Source of the DNA: Fischerella muscicola PCC 7414
Lineage (GTDB): Bacteria; Cyanobacteriota; Cyanobacteriia; Cyanobacteriales; Nostocaceae
Assembly: GCF_000317205.1 (NCBI RefSeq)
Contig: NZ_AJLK01000040.1
Span: 1-64,000 of the forward strand
Direction: 5' to 3'
DNA length: 64,000 nucleotides
The notes beneath the pieces were generated by a model. That model did not search any database. It worked only from the letters and a program-made list of their open reading frames with translations, and was not told the origin of the DNA. A program made the translations under genes and the position numbers. Of this stretch, positions 8,403 to 18,109 are shown piece by piece (position 1 is the first letter of the stretch; every line of letters starts with the position of its first letter).

Positions 8403-8972
8403 TTAATTTAGGAATCCGATTTCCGAGTTGGGTTGACTACTGTGAGTGTGAATTTGAAAATCCTCAAATGTTACCTGAAAACCATCGCTTTGGGGACAGG
8501 CACATACTAATCCTACTTGTACTGTTGGTTGCTGAGTTAGGTATGCTACCTCAAGTGGAATGTAATCTTTACCATCAAGCGAATACAGTACTTCTACGGT
8601 GTCACCTCGGCGCTGCAAACGTAACCATAAGCAATCAGGATTCTGTGCTAGTGGTACAATTGACCATTTGGAGTCGTTGTGAGTGACAATGGCACTGACG
8701 TAGTGTAAATCGTTGACAAATTCAATGCTGGATTTGAGCCAGGTTTTTTCATCTATGCGAATCATTAATCCTGCGTGATCGCATGAGTTTTGATAATTGC
8801 CGATAATTTTGACTTGAGCAGTGAAGTCGCCTGTAACTTCTTGATAATAAAAATTGCCGTTGTCACGGATACAATACTGAGTTCTACGCCAAAAATCTGT
8901 TTTTGCACCAGCAGTAACAGTTATCACGCTCTCTTGTTGCTCCCACACTGGTGGTTCATTATACCATTTCAT
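8403..8972 (-). CDS. DUF1349 domain protein (concanavalin-like fold)
   Basis: About 189 residues covering one DUF1349 domain: MKWYNEPPVWEQQ, then FWRRTQYCIRDNGNFYYQEVTGDFTAQVKIIG, DHAGLMIRIDEKTWLKSSIEF and DGKDYIPLEVAYL. The family adopts a lectin/glucanase-like jelly roll. Members are often near carbohydrate genes and some are called regulation of enolase protein 1, but the true function is unknown. No signal peptide. A second ATG six bases upstream (8978) is possible; I prefer 8972 because it aligns with the usual MKWYNEP beginning. Confidence 0.85.
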   Translation of the reverse strand: MKWYNEPPVWEQQESVITVTAGAKTDFWRRTQYCIRDNGNFYYQEVTGDFTAQVKIIGNYQNSCDHAGLMIRIDEKTWLKSSIEFVNDLHYVSAIVTHNDSKWSIVPLAQNPDCLWLRLQRRGDTVEVLYSLDGKDYIPLEVAYLTQQPTVQVGLVCACPQSDGFQVTFEDFQIHTHSSQPNSEIGFLN

Positions 8973-9111
8973 TAGCATAAGCAGAGCTTAAGTAATATTT
9001 TGTAGGTTTGAATACTATTCTTTTATTAATAGTAGCAGTGATTAAACTTCATCCAAGTGGATGATTTTGTTATGTTCATCCATGTATGGAAGTGTATGTT
9101 TATCTCAAGCC

Positions 9112-10392
9112 TTAAAAATATTCTACCCGTGCATCAAAACCACGATCGCGTAACTGACTAGAACGTCTTTCGGCTTCGGGGCGATCGCGAAATGCGCCAG
9201 CATTGACATAATCTCCCAGTTTTGATTTGACTGCAAAAGCTTGGGGTACAAACTGACGAACTTGCTCAAGAGTATTGGCATCACGAATTGGTACAATTAC
9301 CACATAGCGGTTTTCAATATTGGGGTTTTCTCCTCCTGTAGAGTTGTTATTAGTTAATCCCAATGCTTGCCAGGTTTGAAAATCTACAAATCCAGTGGGA
9401 TTGAGTCCAGCAGTTTGCTGAAATTGGGCAACAGCATCTCTAGTTTCTGTACCGTAGTAACCAGTAATCTCGCGATTAAAGAATCCCTGTTGACGTAAAC
9501 TTTGTTGCACGGCGACAACGCGTGGACTGTTTTCACCCAAACAGATAAAACCGCTTGTTGGTGAACAACCAGAATTGTTGTTATTGGCATAGTTTGCATT
9601 GGTGGAGATTGCTGTCCAAGTTTGTCCATCGACAATACCATTAGCTGTGAGTCCGTAATCACGTTGAAAACGTACTACAGCATCTTTGGTGACAGAGCCA
9701 AAATTACCAGTAGGATTTGCTTGAAAATAACGCAACTGCGCCAAATTTCTTTGTAATTGTAATACTTGTGGCCCGGCATCACCTTCGTTCAAGGCATTGG
9801 GATATTTATCAATTCCACCACCGACACTATTATTATTATTATTTGGTCTTGATGCCAAACTAGTACGTATTACTTGCAAAGTGTTTGCACCCGCAACACC
9901 ATCAGCTTGCAATCTTTTAGATTGCTGGAATCGAATCACAGCTTGCTCTGTTTCTTGACCAAAATAACCTGTTACCGGGCCTTTATAGTAACCCAATGTT
10001 CGCAAAGATTGTTGTAGTTGTGTGACTGCTGCTCCCCTACTACCTACTTTGAGAACATTACTACTGCTACTTTTAGATTGCCGAGGTTGACATGCAGCTT
10101 GCAATGCACGTTGAGTTTGTGGACCCACCTGGCCAATTGCAGGAATCCTCTTTGCTTGCTGGAATTTTTTAACAGCATTTTCTGTCAAGGGACCAAAATT
10201 GCCATTGATTGGGCCATTGTAGTACCCTAACCTTTGCAAACATCTCTGAATACTTGTGACTTGGGGGCCGCTATTTCCTCTTTCTAGTGCTAATGCTTGC
10301 CCTGCTATATTGAGAAATGCCAAAGTCAATGCTACAGATAAAAGCCGCATTGTCGCACTATTAGATAACTTCTGCCTATTCCAGTCACTCAT
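9112..10392 (-). CDS. Secreted protein with four peptidoglycan-binding domains and a SPOR-like end
   Basis: An N-terminal hydrophobic stretch (LLSVALTLAFLNIAGQALA, about 17-35) ending in ALA is a probable signal peptide. The start may be ATG at 10350. Four PG_binding_1 repeats follow (about 40-98, 117-175, 205-263, 284-345), each with the Q-x-x-L-x-x-L-G-Y-Y/F and F-G-x-x-T-x-x-A-V-x-x-F-Q pattern. Asn-rich linkers separate them. The last 70 residues (RYVVIVPIRDANTLEQVR ... DRGFDARVEYF) look like a SPOR-type glycan-strand-binding domain. No catalytic domain is seen, so it probably anchors to or senses the cell wall in the periplasm. Confidence 0.88.
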   Translation of the reverse strand: MSDWNRQKLSNSATMRLLSVALTLAFLNIAGQALALERGNSGPQVTSIQRCLQRLGYYNGPINGNFGPLTENAVKKFQQAKRIPAIGQVGPQTQRALQAACQPRQSKSSSSNVLKVGSRGAAVTQLQQSLRTLGYYKGPVTGYFGQETEQAVIRFQQSKRLQADGVAGANTLQVIRTSLASRPNNNNNSVGGGIDKYPNALNEGDAGPQVLQLQRNLAQLRYFQANPTGNFGSVTKDAVVRFQRDYGLTANGIVDGQTWTAISTNANYANNNNSGCSPTSGFICLGENSPRVVAVQQSLRQQGFFNREITGYYGTETRDAVAQFQQTAGLNPTGFVDFQTWQALGLTNNNSTGGENPNIENRYVVIVPIRDANTLEQVRQFVPQAFAVKSKLGDYVNAGAFRDRPEAERRSSQLRDRGFDARVEYF

Positions 10393-10654
10393 AATTATTT
10401 AAATAGCAAATATTAGAGTTTTCGTCACGGATGACTCCGTGTATATTTATTACCCAAATATTTTTAATTAGCCTCCAGTAGTATTAGTACTGATATATTT
10501 TTAAGTTGTATTTACGAAAAAATATACCATCTTCTATGGAGTTTCCATGAAAAATTAGTCTGCCTTAGTACAAATATTTAAAGTTTTTTATACAAGATTC
10601 ATACAGTTACAGTTATTGGATTTTTTTAAGTATGAATACTTAATTTACCCTTTC
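10393..10654. other. AT-rich intergenic region, 262 bp
   Basis: No gene or clear repeat was recognised. It should contain the promoter of the minus-strand peptidoglycan-binding protein gene near its left end, but no confident boxes could be picked. Confidence 0.5.
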
Positions 10655-12484
10655 TTAGGCAGCGATCGCTCTGGGTAAAACTAAGATAAAGGTAGTAGAG
10701 GCTGCTGTACTTTCGACACGGATTGAGCCTTTTAAATGTTTGACCAGCTTCTGCACTAGTGCTAATCCAAGTCCAGTGCCACCATATTGCCAAGGATTAT
10801 GTTGAGGAAGGCGGTAAAATGGGTCGAAAATACGTACCAGATCATCAGTAGCAATTTTAACACCAGAATTGCTAATGCTAATCTCTACAGTTTTCTCTGT
10901 TGCAGATGCAGCAACGGTAATCGATTCTCCCGCAGGTGTATATTTACAGGCATTGCTGAGTAATTCTGTAACAATCCGTTCTAAATGAGTGATATCTGTT
11001 TCCAAAAGCGGCACTTCCGCAGCTAGATGCAAGAATAACTGTTGTTGCTGACAAATAGTCACTTCTCGAAAAGATTCCACAATCGGAGGAAGCCAACTGT
11101 TGAGATCAATCATGATTATAGTTAAAACATCAGCTTCTGCTTCTAAATATGTAAGTGAAAGCAAATCGTTAATCAGTTTGCTTTCTCGCTGACACTCGTT
11201 CTGTAAAATCTGCAATAATTGTGACACGATGTCTGTATCTAATACTGTTTCTTGCTTGATAATTGCTTCTAGAGTTTGTACGGCTAGGCTAATACTGGTG
11301 ATTGGTGTTCGCAATTCATGAGACAGGGATCTGAGAAATTCGTGTTTGAGGTTTTCAAGTTTTTCGAGTTGGTTTACTTGTGTCTGGGCTAGCTGATAAA
11401 GTCTGGCTTGACGAATCGCGATCGCACATTGATTGGCTACTTGCTGTACCAGTTTAATTTCCCATTCTGCAAACAGTTCTGGAGTGACTTTTGTCAGCCA
11501 AATATTTCCCATCACTGTTTCGGCGTCAAAAATGGGACAAGCTAGCTGTCTCACTACAACTAACTGCGGATTCCAATCTCGTAAAACTTCACTAAATTGC
11601 AATGACTGTTTTTGTAATAGTGACTGATACAGTTCGGGAAAGTCTCTAACCCATCGTTTCATCCCTTGGTACACAGGAGGGATGGTAGTGTACTCGTGGG
11701 CAATAGTAGTGAAAGTCTGGTTGGTATCATATAATTCGATGTGGCAACGCTCGACCTGCAACACTTTTGCTAATTCAGTAATAGCAGTTTCTAAAACCTT
11801 GTCTGCATCTATACAATCACGGATTTGTTCAGTTAGATTTTGCATCAAGAATTGATGCTGCTGCAACTTCATTTTGGTTTGCAGATCCTGCACCTGTTGA
11901 CGGAGTTCTGTTTGTTGAATGGCAATATTGATTTGGATTGCTAATTGCTTGAGTAAATCAATTTCTACTTGTTGCCATTGCCGTGGTTCAGAACAATGCT
12001 GGGCGATTAGCAATCCCCAAAGATCCTGCTGGCATAAAATCGGTACTACCAGATTAGCTCTAATCTGCAAGGAGGATAGAAAATCTATTTGACAAGGATG
12101 CAAGCCAGCGGCGTAAATATCTTCTACAATCTGGATACAACCCCGCTTGTAACGTTCTGCGTGTTTTTCGTGAAAGCAAGTGTCTGTGATCTTCATTCCC
12201 AACAATGGCTTACCCGGAACAATAGTAGATTCTGCAACTATAGTCCCGCCACCATGAGAATTAAGACGGTAGATGAGTACGCGATCGCTTAATAAGAACC
12301 TGCGTGATTCTGTAACTGTGAAATTCACAATCGTATTTAAATCAAAAGATTGGCAAATTTGTTGAGCGATCGCGCTCAATATTTGATTAGGATTACTCCC
12401 ATCTTCTAAATCTGTACCTATTTGGAATTTCTGACACGCTGCTTGTGTCAACTCTGCGGTGGATTCCGATGGATTAATATTCAT
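10655..12484 (-). CDS. Cyanobacteriochrome-like GAF-GAF sensor histidine kinase
   Basis: 609 residues. GAF1 (about 38-187) has hallmarks of a DXCF cyanobacteriochrome: D101-T-C103-F, then DIYAAGLHPCQ with C131, and IRANLVVPI. The 28-residue gap between the cysteines equals that of C494 and C522 in TePixJ. C131 would hold the bilin and C103 the second thioether. Gln132 replaces the usual His. GAF2 (about 218-357) lacks these cysteine motifs. HisKA follows, with phospho-acceptor H388 in SLSHELRTP, then HATPase_c (about 490-605) with NACKYTP and GGTGLGLALV. No receiver domain and no adjacent regulator; the output partner is unknown. Confidence 0.9.
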   Translation of the reverse strand: MNINPSESTAELTQAACQKFQIGTDLEDGSNPNQILSAIAQQICQSFDLNTIVNFTVTESRRFLLSDRVLIYRLNSHGGGTIVAESTIVPGKPLLGMKITDTCFHEKHAERYKRGCIQIVEDIYAAGLHPCQIDFLSSLQIRANLVVPILCQQDLWGLLIAQHCSEPRQWQQVEIDLLKQLAIQINIAIQQTELRQQVQDLQTKMKLQQHQFLMQNLTEQIRDCIDADKVLETAITELAKVLQVERCHIELYDTNQTFTTIAHEYTTIPPVYQGMKRWVRDFPELYQSLLQKQSLQFSEVLRDWNPQLVVVRQLACPIFDAETVMGNIWLTKVTPELFAEWEIKLVQQVANQCAIAIRQARLYQLAQTQVNQLEKLENLKHEFLRSLSHELRTPITSISLAVQTLEAIIKQETVLDTDIVSQLLQILQNECQRESKLINDLLSLTYLEAEADVLTIIMIDLNSWLPPIVESFREVTICQQQQLFLHLAAEVPLLETDITHLERIVTELLSNACKYTPAGESITVAASATEKTVEISISNSGVKIATDDLVRIFDPFYRLPQHNPWQYGGTGLGLALVQKLVKHLKGSIRVESTAASTTFILVLPRAIAA

Positions 12485-12937
12485 GCGAGAGTCCCTGGTT
12501 GTGTTTACTGACTCTACTAGGCTTTATCTCCGTAACATAATATGTAATGTAATAGATGCCTTAAACTGCTTTAAACAAAAGCATTTCAGTCTGTGTTGAC
12601 CGAAATTTTATAGTATGCACTGCTGATGAAAAAGTTAGTAAAGCTTATACTTGATCAACCTAGATAAGTCCTGCTTGTTAAAATCCAAGATATATTTGCA
12701 GGTAAATGGCAAAATAATTTAAGTTATTTACTTAATATTTTTTTAGCATTTTTGCATACATTCACTGTACTAAAATTTTCCATTTACTAAAATTTATAAA
12801 TCTTAATATCTATATACTGATATTATGTGCGCTTAAAACTTATATTGTCGTGTAGGCTGGTAATTGGTAATTGGGTTATTACCTATAGCCTTGGAATTCA
12901 TTCCAAGGCGGATGATGTTACTGATAACTGATAACTG
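12485..12937. other. AT-rich intergenic region, 453 bp
   Basis: Lies between the kinase gene (starting leftwards at 12484) and the end of glcD. It holds an AT-rich stretch around 12710-12800 and, near 12879-12907, a small ATTGGAATTC/GGAATTCATTCC palindromic patch (CCTTGGAATTCATTCCAAGG at 12889-12908). That patch could form a hairpin after glcD. No ORF was supported. Confidence 0.5.
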
Positions 12938-14425
12938 TTAAAAACGTTCCACCCCTTCTATTGCCTCAAACTTCTTACCACTCTCACCCATAGCCTTTGC
13001 AGCTTCTCCACAGGTGCGCGGCGTCGGGAAAATCTTCTCTGGATTCGCCAAACCTTGAGGATTAAAAACTTGTCGTACCCATTGCATAGTTTCTAAATCC
13101 GCTTCCGTAAACATCTGTGGCATATAACATTTTTTATCTGCACCAATGCCATGTTCACCAGAAATACTACCGCCAACTCTTACACATAACTTCAGAATTT
13201 CTCCCCCCACTTCTTCCACTATTTCTAATGCACCAGGAACAGAATTATCAAATAGAATTAAGGGGTGAAGATTGCCATCACCAGCGTGAAATACATTCGC
13301 AATTTTATAACCATATTTTTGACTCAATGCCTCAATTTCTTGTAAGACATAAGCCAACTGAGTCCGGGGAATTACCCCATCCTGTACATAATAATCTGGA
13401 CTTAAATGCCCGGCAGCAGCAAACGCGGCTTTACGTCCTTTCCATAATTTGAGGCGCTGTTCTGGATCACTAGCAGAAGTAACATTACGCGCACCATTTT
13501 GTTTACAAATTTCGGCAACTTTTTGTTTATTTGCTGCCACTTCTACTGCCAAACCATCAATTTCTACTAACAAAATTGCCGTTGCATCACGGGGATAACA
13601 ATTTGTTTTTACTACATCTTCCACTGTATTAATGCTGAGGTTATCCATAATTTCCATCCCACCAGGAATAATCCCCGCACTGATAATATCAGAAACACTT
13701 GCTCCAGCCGCTTCAATACTCGTAAAATCTGCTAGTAAAACACAGATTGATTCTGCACTTTTGAGGATTCGCAGGGTAATTTCTGTGGCAATACCTAAGG
13801 TTCCTTCTGAACCGACAAATATACCCGTTAAATCATAACCAGGCATTTCGGGGATTTCTCCACCTAAGTCTAAAATTTCGCCTTCAGGAGTGACTATTTT
13901 TAACCCCAAAACGTGGTTTGTTGTCACACCATACTTGAGACAATGTACACCCCCAGAGTTTTCTGCAACATTACCACCAATAGAGCAGATAATTTGACTG
14001 GAGGGATCAGGGGCATAGTAAAAACCAGCACCACTTACTGTTTGCGTCACCCAATTATTAATCACCCCTGGTTGCACCACAACACGCTGATTTTCTAAAT
14101 CTACATTCAGTATTTGCCGCATCAAAGCTGTAACAATCAAAACGCTATTTTCAACAGGCAAAGCCCCACCTGATAAACCAGTACCAGAACCACGGGCAAT
14201 AAAGGGGACAGCATATTTATTGCATATCTTGACTACCGCCGCCACCTGTTGTGTAGTTCTCGGTAGCACTACCACCGCCGGACGTTGGCGATAGCTGGTG
14301 AGTCCATCGCATTCATAGGTGATCAGTTCTTCTCGGCGTTGTACTACACCATTTTTGCCAACTGCTGCTTCAAATTCTTTGATGATGGGTTGCCAGTTGC
14401 GTTGTTGTTTGTCTTGGGTGAGCAT
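12938..14425 (-). CDS. glcD: FAD-linked glycolate dehydrogenase subunit GlcD
   Basis: 495 residues. The N-terminal FAD-binding domain of the PCMH type (about 45-225) has VVLPRTTQQV, ARGSGTGLSGGALP (about 79-92) and GSEGTLGIAT. The C-terminal FAD-linked oxidase domain (about 230-470) has NVFHAGDGNLHPLI, GGSISGEHGIG and FNPQGLANPEKIFP. In cyanobacteria this enzyme oxidises photorespiratory glycolate to glyoxylate. Separate GlcE/GlcF genes are not adjacent, as is normal for cyanobacterial single-gene GlcD. A role in lactate oxidation is an alternative, since D-lactate dehydrogenases share the fold. Confidence 0.9.
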   Translation of the reverse strand: MLTQDKQQRNWQPIIKEFEAAVGKNGVVQRREELITYECDGLTSYRQRPAVVVLPRTTQQVAAVVKICNKYAVPFIARGSGTGLSGGALPVENSVLIVTALMRQILNVDLENQRVVVQPGVINNWVTQTVSGAGFYYAPDPSSQIICSIGGNVAENSGGVHCLKYGVTTNHVLGLKIVTPEGEILDLGGEIPEMPGYDLTGIFVGSEGTLGIATEITLRILKSAESICVLLADFTSIEAAGASVSDIISAGIIPGGMEIMDNLSINTVEDVVKTNCYPRDATAILLVEIDGLAVEVAANKQKVAEICKQNGARNVTSASDPEQRLKLWKGRKAAFAAAGHLSPDYYVQDGVIPRTQLAYVLQEIEALSQKYGYKIANVFHAGDGNLHPLILFDNSVPGALEIVEEVGGEILKLCVRVGGSISGEHGIGADKKCYMPQMFTEADLETMQWVRQVFNPQGLANPEKIFPTPRTCGEAAKAMGESGKKFEAIEGVERF

Positions 14426-14544
14426 AGGTTTTGTGGAAAGATGCGATGCGATCGCTTGTGTGAGTTGGTCTAATTAATATTTTTACAGGTGTTTTATACA
14501 ATCAACTAACCTAGAAATATCGCTCTCAAGTGGTGGGTAAACTC

Positions 14545-15252
14545 ATGGTTGAGCAACTTTTAATCAATAATGATGATTACTACGTGCCAGATGCTAGCCA
14601 GCTAGTTACTGAAGATGATACGCCTGTGGATAATTTTGCTTCCGAAAAACAACAACGCTTGTTAGTTAGTACCCTTTATAGTTCACTACAAAACCAAACT
14701 TTCTTAGCCGCAGCCAATGTCGGCATCTATCATACTGACGGACAGCCGCCAATTGTACCTGATGTTTTCCTCAGCCTTGATGTGCAAGTGCCACAAAACT
14801 GGTGGGAAAAGCAAAACCGTTGCTACATGCTTTGGAAGTTTGGCAAACCCCCGGAAGTAGTGATTGAAATAGTCTCCAATAAAGAAGGTGATGAACTAGG
14901 CACTAAACTCAAAACTTATGAACACATGCGAGCGAGTTACTATGTAGTATATGACCCCACCCAGCAATTATCAGAACAGGCGTTGCGTATTTATGAAATT
15001 CGCGGTAGGCGCTATTTTGAAACTACAGAAACTTGGTTAGAACAAGTCGGTTTGGGTTTAACTCTCTGGCAAGGTGAATTTGAAGGTAGACAAGATGTGT
15101 GGTTACGCTGGTGCTACCAAGATGGTACGCTACTAGCAACTGGAGATGAACGTGCAAAAGTTGCTGAACAACGCGCCTCTGTTGCCGAACAACGCGCTGC
15201 ACAATTAGCGGAAAGACTGCGATCGCTCGGCATAGATCCAGATACTCTGTAG
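14545..15252 (+). CDS. Uma2-family (DUF820) restriction-endonuclease-like protein
   Basis: Belongs to the Uma2 family, very abundant in cyanobacteria and with a PD-(D/E)xK-type fold of unknown role. Visible elements are the N-terminal DYYVPDASQLVTEDDTPVDN, PPIVPDVFLSLD (about 71-82), and the core PPEVVIEIVSNKEGDELGTKLKTYEHM, with Glu and Lys in active-site positions, followed by YYVVYDP. The C-terminal tail (about 200-235) has Ala/Glu/Gln-rich repeats of VAEQRA, predicted coiled coil. An upstream GTG at 14530 is possible; the ATG at 14545 (MVEQLL) matches the usual family start. It stands alone. Confidence 0.85.
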   Translation: MVEQLLINNDDYYVPDASQLVTEDDTPVDNFASEKQQRLLVSTLYSSLQNQTFLAAANVGIYHTDGQPPIVPDVFLSLDVQVPQNWWEKQNRCYMLWKFGKPPEVVIEIVSNKEGDELGTKLKTYEHMRASYYVVYDPTQQLSEQALRIYEIRGRRYFETTETWLEQVGLGLTLWQGEFEGRQDVWLRWCYQDGTLLATGDERAKVAEQRASVAEQRAAQLAERLRSLGIDPDTL

Positions 15253-15345
15253 ATCATCGAATAAATAAAATTTCATTCAACTATCTTGCCAAATGTTTCT
15301 TGTCGCTTTATATATATAACTAACGTTCGATATAAAATAATGTAA

Positions 15346-15924
15346 ATGCCGAAGATAGTTGATCATGAACAATACCGCAAACAGTTGTTGATGAAATCAT
15401 TTGATTTATTTGCCCAAAAAGGTTACGCCGCAATTACCATGCGCGAGATAGCCAAAGAATTAGGAGTTTCTACGGGAACTTTATATCATTACTTTCCTAA
15501 CAAAGAAGCATTATTTTTACAGTTAGTAGAAGAGCAAACACGACAAGACATTCTAAACTTTTTGGCTGAGGCAGGAGATGCCAAAAATTTAGCAGAACGC
15601 ATCAAAGCTTTGATGAATTTTGTTGCAAAGAACGAAGATTATTTCTCGAAACAAGCCCTTTTAGGGTTTGATTTCTATCAGCAGCAAGGGCGAGATGAAA
15701 TTTTAAATAACCCAACTATAAAAAAAGCTTGGGAAGATACTAAACAAGCACTTGCAGATTATCTAGAAATCAAAGACCAAGCAATAATCAACTTTATTTA
15801 TTGCTTCTTGAACGGCTTAATTTCGTCACGAATGTTTGAGGGTGATACATTTTCTTACACCGAACAAAGCGAACTACTCGCAAACATGTTGACTGCTTAT
15901 TTGCAAGCCCAACCAACTCATTAA
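15346..15924 (+). CDS. TetR/AcrR-family transcriptional regulator
   Basis: 192 residues. The N-terminal helix-turn-helix (about 8-55) has the typical SFDLFAQKGYAAITMREIAKELGVSTGTLYHYFPNKEALF. The C-terminal ligand domain is unlike named families. It begins a same-strand run with devB (34 bp gap), two small membrane proteins, devC and devA. It therefore probably represses this exporter operon. The region just upstream, AACTAACGTTCGATATA (about 15318-15334), holds ACGTTCG-type half-sites that could be its operator; this is a guess. Confidence 0.9.
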   Translation: MPKIVDHEQYRKQLLMKSFDLFAQKGYAAITMREIAKELGVSTGTLYHYFPNKEALFLQLVEEQTRQDILNFLAEAGDAKNLAERIKALMNFVAKNEDYFSKQALLGFDFYQQQGRDEILNNPTIKKAWEDTKQALADYLEIKDQAIINFIYCFLNGLISSRMFEGDTFSYTEQSELLANMLTAYLQAQPTH

Positions 15925-15958
15925 AACTCCGCGTTCCTTTGCGTTAAAAAAAGAAAAC

Positions 15959-17245
15959 ATGACTCAACAATTTCTCTCAAAACCTTCAACTCAAAAACTA
16001 ATCGGATTAGTCATAACAGCCACCGCTTTGACTGGTGCGATCGCTTTCTATGGTATCTCCCAAGCTGGCTTACTCAGCAAATCCGAACCTCCACCCGTAG
16101 AAACCCCTCCTGCTGTCAAAAAAGTCACCGCCCTCGGACGCCTGCAACCAGAAGGAGAAGTAATTAGCTTATCTGCACCTTTAGCACTGGATGGCGATCG
16201 CTTAGATAAATGGCTTGTCAAAGAAGGCGATCGCGTCACAACAGGACAAATTCTGGCAATTTTAGATTCTCAAAAACCCTTGCAAGATGCTGTCACACAA
16301 GCAAAAGAACAAGTGAAAATCGCTCAAGCTAAACTAGCACAGGTGAAAGCAGGGGCAAAAACTGGAGAAATTCAAGCACAGCAAGCAAACATCAGCCGAC
16401 TTCAAGCAGAACAAGCTACAGAAATTCAGGCACAAACAGCAACCATAGCCCGTTTGAAGGCACAACAACAGACAGAAACCCAAGCCCAGAAAGCCAATAT
16501 CGGGCGTTTCACAGCAGAATTGGCGAATGCCAAATTGGAATTCCAACGCCATCAAACACTATATCAACACGGGGCAATCTCTGCATCTTTACTAGATAGC
16601 AAACGCTTGGCATTCCAAACCGCACAACAGCAACTAGTCGAAGCCCAAGCCAACCTCAAACGCATCCAAACATCCCGACAACAAGAACTAGCCGAAGCCC
16701 AAGCCAACCTCAAACGTATTCAAACATCCCGACAAGAAGAATTAAAATCAGCAAAAGCAACTCTCAACCAAATTGCCGAAGTTCGTCCCGTTGATGTACA
16801 AACAGCACAAGCAGAAGTAGACAATGCGATCGCCACACTCAAACAAGCACAAACTAACCTAGAACAAGCTTATATCCGCGCCCCATTTCCAGGACAAATT
16901 CTCAAGATTCACACCTACGTCGGCGAAAAAATTGCTGATGCTGGGATTGCTGAACTCGGACAAACTAACCAAATGCTAGTAGTAGCAGAAGTATATCAAA
17001 CTGATATTGGCAAAATTCAACTTGGGCAGCAAGCAGTAATTACCGGACAGGCTTTTTCTGGAGAGTTGCGAGGAAAAGTTTCACACATCGGCTTGCAAGT
17101 GAACAAACAAAACGTCTTTAGCAACCAACCAGGAGAAAATTTAGATCGCCGCGTAGTTGAAGTCAAAATTCACCTCAACCCAGAAGATAGTACACGAGTA
17201 GGTAGTTTGACTAACTTACAAGTGCAGACAGCAATTGAGTTGTAG
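15959..17245 (+). CDS. devB: DevB-like membrane fusion protein of an ABC exporter
   Basis: 428 residues. One N-terminal membrane anchor (about 14-35) is followed by a biotinyl-lipoyl-like half (SLSAPLALDGDRLDKWLVKEGDRV, about 65-88). A long alpha-helical hairpin with QAQ/AQAN heptads (about 105-285) comes next, then the second lipoyl half and beta barrel (about 290-425). HlyD-type adapters of the DevB group link the DevCA transporter to TolC for export; in Anabaena DevBCA builds the heterocyst glycolipid layer. Here it follows a TetR gene, so the substrate may differ. The hairpin has internal near-duplications (EAQANLKRIQTSRQ twice). Confidence 0.9.
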   Translation: MTQQFLSKPSTQKLIGLVITATALTGAIAFYGISQAGLLSKSEPPPVETPPAVKKVTALGRLQPEGEVISLSAPLALDGDRLDKWLVKEGDRVTTGQILAILDSQKPLQDAVTQAKEQVKIAQAKLAQVKAGAKTGEIQAQQANISRLQAEQATEIQAQTATIARLKAQQQTETQAQKANIGRFTAELANAKLEFQRHQTLYQHGAISASLLDSKRLAFQTAQQQLVEAQANLKRIQTSRQQELAEAQANLKRIQTSRQEELKSAKATLNQIAEVRPVDVQTAQAEVDNAIATLKQAQTNLEQAYIRAPFPGQILKIHTYVGEKIADAGIAELGQTNQMLVVAEVYQTDIGKIQLGQQAVITGQAFSGELRGKVSHIGLQVNKQNVFSNQPGENLDRRVVEVKIHLNPEDSTRVGSLTNLQVQTAIEL

Positions 17246-17268
17246 AGTTTTGTCATAATTTATAACGA

Positions 17269-17661
17269 ATGTTTGATATAGATGCAATCAACAAACTTAG
17301 GAGATTCGTGAATATGCTGCAAGGAACTTACTTGTTATTTTGTATTCTTGGCTTAGCTTTACCTTACTCTCATTTCATAGTATTTCTGTTAAAACACGGT
17401 TTCAACATTCAGCTACTTTTGGAACAGCTTTTTACTAATCATATTTCCGCTGCCTTTGGCATGGATGTAATTGTCTCAGCAGTAGTTCTTTTAGTCTTTA
17501 TCTTTTGGGAAGGAACACGCTTAAAAATGCGTTTTCTTTGGGTTTATGTTCTCAGTACTCTGACGATTGGTGTTTCATTTGCCCTTCCCTTATTTTTACT
17601 CATGCAACAACACCAGTTAGAAAAACGAAAAGATTTTTCTAATTCAATTATCCAGTCATAA
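17269..17661 (+). CDS. DUF2834 small membrane protein
   Basis: 130 residues with three hydrophobic segments (about 18-42, 62-85 and 92-117), and the DUF2834 pattern LGLALPYSHFIVFLLKHG. Function unknown. It sits 23 bp after devB inside the TetR-DevBCA run, so it is likely co-transcribed. The ATG at 17269 is used; ATG at 17314 is an alternative closer to the first membrane segment. Confidence 0.75.
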   Translation: MFDIDAINKLRRFVNMLQGTYLLFCILGLALPYSHFIVFLLKHGFNIQLLLEQLFTNHISAAFGMDVIVSAVVLLVFIFWEGTRLKMRFLWVYVLSTLTIGVSFALPLFLLMQQHQLEKRKDFSNSIIQS

Positions 17662-17695
17662 AATGATTTGTTATTTCCAACAAAGGAGACTTAGT

Positions 17696-18109
17696 ATGTT
17701 TCGAGTTACCGGATATATTTTGATTGCTATTAGCATCATTCATGTTGTAGTTGGCGTCTGGATTTTTGCTGATCCGCTTACAGACATAATTCAGAATGGA
17801 ATATTTAATACAGTTGCTCCTAATCCATTTGCTCCTTACTTTGATCGAGAAGATGCCTTCTGGTTTATGATAGCTGCCCCACTACTTTTGACTTTAGGAC
17901 AACTATGTTGCTGGGCGGAAACTCAGAGAATCACCCTACCAGCTTTTCTCGGTTGGAATCTTCTGGCAATTTCTCTAGTTGGTGTATTTATTGAGCCGAC
18001 ATCAGGTTTCTGGCTGTTGATATTACCAGCTTTTCTTATACTCATAGCATCACAAAGAACTACCACCAAACTCACTAAATCTACAGAATATGAAGATTCA
18101 GTCTTGTAG
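17696..18109 (+). CDS. DUF6463-like small membrane protein
   Basis: 137 residues with four hydrophobic helices (about 5-23, 55-75, 85-103, 106-126). The conserved-looking segment NPFAPYFDREDAFWFMIAAP resembles the DUF6463 family, whose function is unknown. ATG at 17696 is chosen because AAGGAGAC lies just upstream; an earlier in-frame start at 17663 lacks a ribosome site. It is embedded in the devB-devC interval. Confidence 0.75.
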   Translation: MFRVTGYILIAISIIHVVVGVWIFADPLTDIIQNGIFNTVAPNPFAPYFDREDAFWFMIAAPLLLTLGQLCCWAETQRITLPAFLGWNLLAISLVGVFIEPTSGFWLLILPAFLILIASQRTTTKLTKSTEYEDSVL

